Below are positions 60,926 to 64,000 of a DNA stretch of 64,000 nucleotides, one piece after another. The position numbers were made by a program, and so were the translations under genes. The stretch spans positions 2,480,001 to 2,544,000 of the forward strand of contig NZ_OMPD01000014.1 in assembly GCF_900312745.1 (NCBI RefSeq), given 5' to 3'. This DNA comes from Aquimarina sp. AU58 (GTDB lineage: Bacteria > Bacteroidota > Bacteroidia > Flavobacteriales > Flavobacteriaceae). The notes beneath the pieces were generated by a model that saw only the letters and a program-made list of their open reading frames with translations, did not search any database and was not told the DNA's origin. The first letter of the stretch is position 1; every line of letters starts with the position of its first letter.

Positions 60926-62283
60926 GTGTAATTAGGTTAGATAATGGTAATCATCTCAGTATTCATGAGAATACGGTTAATTACTTCGAGATATCAGGGC
61001 GTGGTGCTAATAGTGGTAAGGATGAGAATAAAGAGTCATTCTCTGATTGGGGTGAAAACACACTGAACATTGGTAACTATAAGGTTATACCTTTTGGAGA
61101 GGAGAATGATATCCCAGATAAGATCATAGATACGCTATATCCAAATCATTTGGCACCACGTATTCAAAATCGTAAGGTAGAATTGGTTGCAGAGCAAGGA
61201 CCTTATTTATACGAGACTGAGGTAGATGGGGAGAAATACAAACGTAAACCCGTTACAGAACCAGCAATTACAGAATGGTTAGAATCGATCGATTATGAGG
61301 AGAAACTTCACTTTACAGCCTCTCAATATTATAATACCAATGTTACTTTTACCAAGATATTTAGAGATAGAGCTGGATTAATTGGTTCTTCGTCATCGTT
61401 AGCTCAAATCGAGGTATTAAGCACGCATAATTGCCGATTAGCATATAAAGAAAGCTCAAAAACCAAAATACCAACTCATGTTGTAATAGGTGATTTTAAG
61501 AACGGAAAGGAAGATGAGTATGAAGTTTATCCCTTATTTGATCGATTAGAACCTACAAAATATCCTGTTTCTATTCATTACTATGCAAGAAGATCCTTTG
61601 GTGTTAATTATTATTCAATGCCTGAAATATATGGAGCTTTACCTTGGATAAGACGATCAACGGCAATTCCAAAGGTAATTGAGGCACTCACCAATAATTC
61701 ACTTAATATAAAATGGCATATCACTTCGCCAAAAGAGTATTGGGATCAAAAACGAAAATTAATCCAGGATAATTTACCAGATGGAGAAAACTACACAGAA
61801 AAACTCCTTGACGACCTAAAAGAGCAAATATTAAAGAAATTAAGCGAATTACTATCTGGTGTTGAAAATGTTGGTAAGTTTTGGCATAATGAAACGGTAA
61901 CTACCATTATCGGAGGTTCTCCAGTGGAGTTAGGTTGGAAAATCACTCCAATAGAGCAAAAAGTAAAAGACTATGTGAAATCACAACTGGACATCGCTGT
62001 AAAATCAGATTTCTCCGTATTAGCTGCATTAGGTCTTCATTCAGCACTTGCCAATGTTGGTGCTGATGGTAAGAGTGATTCAGGGAGCGAACAATTATAT
62101 GCCTTAAAGATTCATCAACTCACAGGTGTACCTCTGGCCGAATATTATATCACTAAAGCATTTAATGATGTAATCAAATTCAAGTTCAATAAACCTATTA
62201 AAATAGGCTTTTATCATATAAATCCAGAACGAGAGCAGGATATCACAGGTAGTAACAGAGTAATCGAACAAACACCATTGTAA
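60922..62283 (+). CDS. Phage portal protein (453 aa)
   Basis: Typical Bacteroidota phage portal pattern: IGNYKVIPFGEENDIPDKIIDTLYPNHLAPRIQNRKVELVAEQGPYLYE, a conserved YYNTNVTFTKIF stem region, YYSMPEIYGALPWIRRSTAIPKVIEALTNNSLNIKWHI, and a C-terminal DFSVLAALGLHSALANVGADGKSDSGSEQLYALKIHQLTGVPLAEYYI. It forms the dodecameric ring through which DNA enters the head and the tail joins. Follows the terminase unit as usual. Overlaps the next gene by one base. Confidence 0.8.
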   Translation: MSVIRLDNGNHLSIHENTVNYFEISGRGANSGKDENKESFSDWGENTLNIGNYKVIPFGEENDIPDKIIDTLYPNHLAPRIQNRKVELVAEQGPYLYETEVDGEKYKRKPVTEPAITEWLESIDYEEKLHFTASQYYNTNVTFTKIFRDRAGLIGSSSSLAQIEVLSTHNCRLAYKESSKTKIPTHVVIGDFKNGKEDEYEVYPLFDRLEPTKYPVSIHYYARRSFGVNYYSMPEIYGALPWIRRSTAIPKVIEALTNNSLNIKWHITSPKEYWDQKRKLIQDNLPDGENYTEKLLDDLKEQILKKLSELLSGVENVGKFWHNETVTTIIGGSPVELGWKITPIEQKVKDYVKSQLDIAVKSDFSVLAALGLHSALANVGADGKSDSGSEQLYALKIHQLTGVPLAEYYITKAFNDVIKFKFNKPIKIGFYHINPEREQDITGSNRVIEQTPL

Positions 62284-63260
62284 TGGATATTATATTTAAT
62301 TCAGAAGCAGACGGAGGAATTGAAGTAAAAGAAATTTTAGGTTTCATTGATGCTGATTTTACATTCAAAAATCTAATAACTGATATCGAGCTTCAAACCC
62401 CATATTTAATTGATTATATAGGTAAAGAAACTTACGAACTTGCTCTCTACATATACGACGATGGGTTAAAGCCTTCAACATATACAATACCTGTTTTATC
62501 AGCAGTTCAGGAGGAACAAATGAAGCGTATCATTAAATTGATACAAACGTACATCCTTATAATGGCCAATCATCAATATGAACAAAGTAATGATTTGTTA
62601 CATACCAATTCAGGTCGTAAAGTGAATCGTACCGAACACCAAGTTACACCTTGGGAGTGGCAAATCAATAAGGATAATGCTGCTCAAATGAAAAAAGCGT
62701 ATCAAGCTCTCGATCAATTGATTTCTATTTTAGATGAGTCTGAAATTACTACATGGCTAGAATCCGATGCTTATAAAAAATCAAAATCATTATTTATTTA
62801 TAATACTAGAATATTTGATGATATCTATCCAATTAATATGAGTGGGCAACTGTATTATCGTTTGGTCCCGTTTATGGAGGATATTGAGATCGAAAAGGTA
62901 TATCCGATACTTCAAAAAGAGAAATGGGAATCGATTAAGAATGGCATTGCATCTCAAGAAACATTAACCGATTTAAACGAAATCAGGCTATTAAAATTAA
63001 TTCGAAATGCAGTAGCATATTTCACTTTAGAAAAGGCTTACAATGTATTTCCTATAGAAATGTTCCCTGATAAGATAAACTATCAGGAAAACACCACTAT
63101 GAGATCCAGAGCTAGAGCAGAAGTGATGTTGAAATTAAGAAAAGACGCAGAACAATATTTACTGGATCTAGAAAAGCATTATGGTAAAATGACTAGCACA
63201 AGAGTAGAACGTGATCCTATGCAAGGATTAAGTACTGAAAACAATCATGTATCACTATAA
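62283..63260 (+). CDS. Head-tail region protein (DUF6712-like, 325 aa)
   Basis: IFNSEADGGIEVKEILGFIDADFTFKNLITDIELQTPYLIDYIGKETYELALY... is a helical protein type I associate with DUF6712 proteins that follow portals in Bacteroidota phages. A second half (TRIFDDIYPINMSGQLYYRLVPFMEDIEIEKVYPIL...) repeats the overall pattern. Probably a head-completion or connector protein by position. Family name from memory, so moderate confidence. Confidence 0.6.
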   Translation: MDIIFNSEADGGIEVKEILGFIDADFTFKNLITDIELQTPYLIDYIGKETYELALYIYDDGLKPSTYTIPVLSAVQEEQMKRIIKLIQTYILIMANHQYEQSNDLLHTNSGRKVNRTEHQVTPWEWQINKDNAAQMKKAYQALDQLISILDESEITTWLESDAYKKSKSLFIYNTRIFDDIYPINMSGQLYYRLVPFMEDIEIEKVYPILQKEKWESIKNGIASQETLTDLNEIRLLKLIRNAVAYFTLEKAYNVFPIEMFPDKINYQENTTMRSRARAEVMLKLRKDAEQYLLDLEKHYGKMTSTRVERDPMQGLSTENNHVSL

Positions 63261-63269
63261 CAACTAAAA

Positions 63270-63611
63270 ATGAAATTTTATTTAAAATACTATTGGAGAC
63301 AATTAAAAGAATGGTGCTATCTACACCTCACAGCAAAGGGTCGAAAAGAAAAGTTTTTCGCAGAAGGACTGAAAAACATCAACGTGCATCTAGAAGATCG
63401 AAAGAAAGAAGCCAAACTTAATATGCAACTTACTGCAGGGAGTATTTTGGAACAAAAAAAGATAATAGGATACAACGGAAGAAAATCAATAACCAAACCC
63501 AAAACAACGAATCATAAACTTAAAAAAGTAGTGGAGAATAAGCATGCAAAAGAGCTAAAGGATAATAAGTTAAAGATTCAAGATAAAACCCTGGTTATAC
63601 AAGATGCATAA
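63270..63611 (+). CDS. Small basic phage protein (113 aa), unknown
   Basis: Very Lys/Arg-rich (KFYLKYYWRQLKEWCYLHLTAKGRKEKFF...). N-terminal helix, then a charged helical middle (EDRKKEAKLNMQL) and a Lys-rich end. Probably nucleic-acid- or capsid-associated. Overlaps the next gene by 8 bp. No family recognised. Confidence 0.55.
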   Translation: MKFYLKYYWRQLKEWCYLHLTAKGRKEKFFAEGLKNINVHLEDRKKEAKLNMQLTAGSILEQKKIIGYNGRKSITKPKTTNHKLKKVVENKHAKELKDNKLKIQDKTLVIQDA

Positions 63612-64000
63612 GATCGAAATTCCACATAAAAACAAGAGTATTGAGTTTCCCGAATCTATTTCTGAAATGAATACCAATCAATATATCCTGTTTTCTGATT
63701 TGGCGTTTAAGTTCGCTACTCAACAGATTAGCTATGGAGAGTTTAAAGTGCAACTTACATATATTTTGTTGAATCTGGAACGCAAAGTGGATATGACCGA
63801 AGCGTCTGAAAAAACAGATCGGGTTGCTGAGAATGTATACAGGATATCAGAATTAATGGAAAGCTTCTTCAGAACTGAGATTAAAGACAAAAAAAAGTAT
63901 AAAATAATCAAGTTGGATGATGTAGTTAATCATATTCCATTCTTTTCGATTTCGGGAACCAAGTATTATGGACCAAAAGATGCGTTAACCAGTTGTTCTT
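63604..64000 (+). CDS. Phage protein, 3' truncated by window edge
   Basis: MHKIEIPHKNKSIEFPESISEMNTNQYILFSDLAFKFATQQISYGEFKVQLTYILL... is open to the window's end (132 codons seen). It looks helical and resembles tail-assembly or tail-tip-like small proteins that follow the connector genes, but no family can be assigned from the visible part. Confidence 0.65.
   Translation, partial: MHKIEIPHKNKSIEFPESISEMNTNQYILFSDLAFKFATQQISYGEFKVQLTYILLNLERKVDMTEASEKTDRVAENVYRISELMESFFRTEIKDKKKYKIIKLDDVVNHIPFFSISGTKYYGPKDALTSCS

Larger units (their letters stand above)
28075..64000. mobile_element. Prophage (left end to window edge; right end not seen)
   Basis: About 36 kb with a divergent repressor/early-gene switch, replication genes, tail and fibre genes, holin-endolysin-spanin cassette, prohead protease, capsid, terminase and portal. 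Every virion and lysis function is intact, so it may be functional. No integrase is visible in the window. Tail tape measure, tube and baseplate genes are also not recognised and presumably lie to the right. Confidence 0.93.

Noticed and set aside
28075-64000. Integrase or transposase gene in the visible prophage part
   Set aside because: No tyrosine or serine recombinase motif and no DDE transposase found in any frame; presumably outside the window.

Overview
The window comes from an AT-rich bacterium that is most likely a marine flavobacterium (Bacteroidota, Flavobacteriaceae; Aquimarina-like is a guess). The grounds are low G+C, TAnnTTTG-type -7 boxes, lipoprotein signals of the SCS/SCG type, a TANFOR/fibronectin-III surface protein next to an outer-membrane barrel, and phage genes of the flavobacterial type.

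Region A (1-25,836, all + strand) is a secreted, polymorphic-toxin-like locus. It is bracketed by two nearly identical copies of a TANFOR + fibronectin-III N-terminal region (1-1247 and 19,333-20,579, direct orientation, offset 19,332 bp). Their C-termini are unrelated: copy 1 ends in a coiled-coil/helical tail, copy 2 in a metzincin-type zinc protease domain (HExxHxxGxxH plus Met-turn). Between them are four giant proteins (2179, 1186, 1116 and about 1083 aa) with Sec signals. They are built from shuffled modules: a recurring GGWDxWK boundary motif, helical bundles, a beta 'GQICY' module, ParB/sulfiredoxin-like, GNAT-like and protein-kinase-like domains, and an HxSSF/GHY C-terminal module. 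Copy 2 is followed by an exported alpha-helical protein (candidate immunity protein) and an 813-aa outer-membrane beta-barrel protein. The locus reads as one transcription unit, with gaps of 30-141 bp.

Region B (25.9-28.0 kb) is ordinary chromosome: a DUF3291 protein, an AraC-family regulator and a polytopic membrane protein.

Region C (28,075 to the right edge) is a prophage. Its left end abuts what looks like the 3' end of a tRNA gene (28,075-28,088, - strand) followed by that tRNA's terminator, i.e. an attachment-site remnant. No integrase is visible, so it should lie right of the window. The order is: lysogeny cluster (small lipoprotein, membrane proteins, XRE-type repressor with operators, 28.2-30.7 kb); early/replication operon with many ATGA overlaps (LuxR-type regulator, 1022-aa primase-helicase, adenine methyltransferase, SPFH protein; 30.8-39.8 kb); a possible small RNA (39.85-40.08 kb); HMCES/YedK-like protein (40.9 kb); tail and fibre genes (42.4-50.1 kb); lysis cassette with holin candidates, M15 endolysin and a unimolecular spanin (50.1-51.4 kb); S49-type prohead protease and major capsid protein (52.3-55.4 kb); terminase (57.6-60.3 kb); portal and head-completion genes (60.9 kb to the edge).

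The late genes appear to be driven by a phage-specific promoter: ATGTCC, then exactly 23 bp, then TATyATTG. It is seen at 42,394, 52,226 and 60,615, with a diverged copy at 56,504. Several non-coding gaps carry a GCACGATT repeat. The most novel items are the module-shuffled giants within a 19.3-kb direct repeat, the late-promoter family, Sec signal peptides on phage fibre proteins, and the palindrome/iteron-like repeats.
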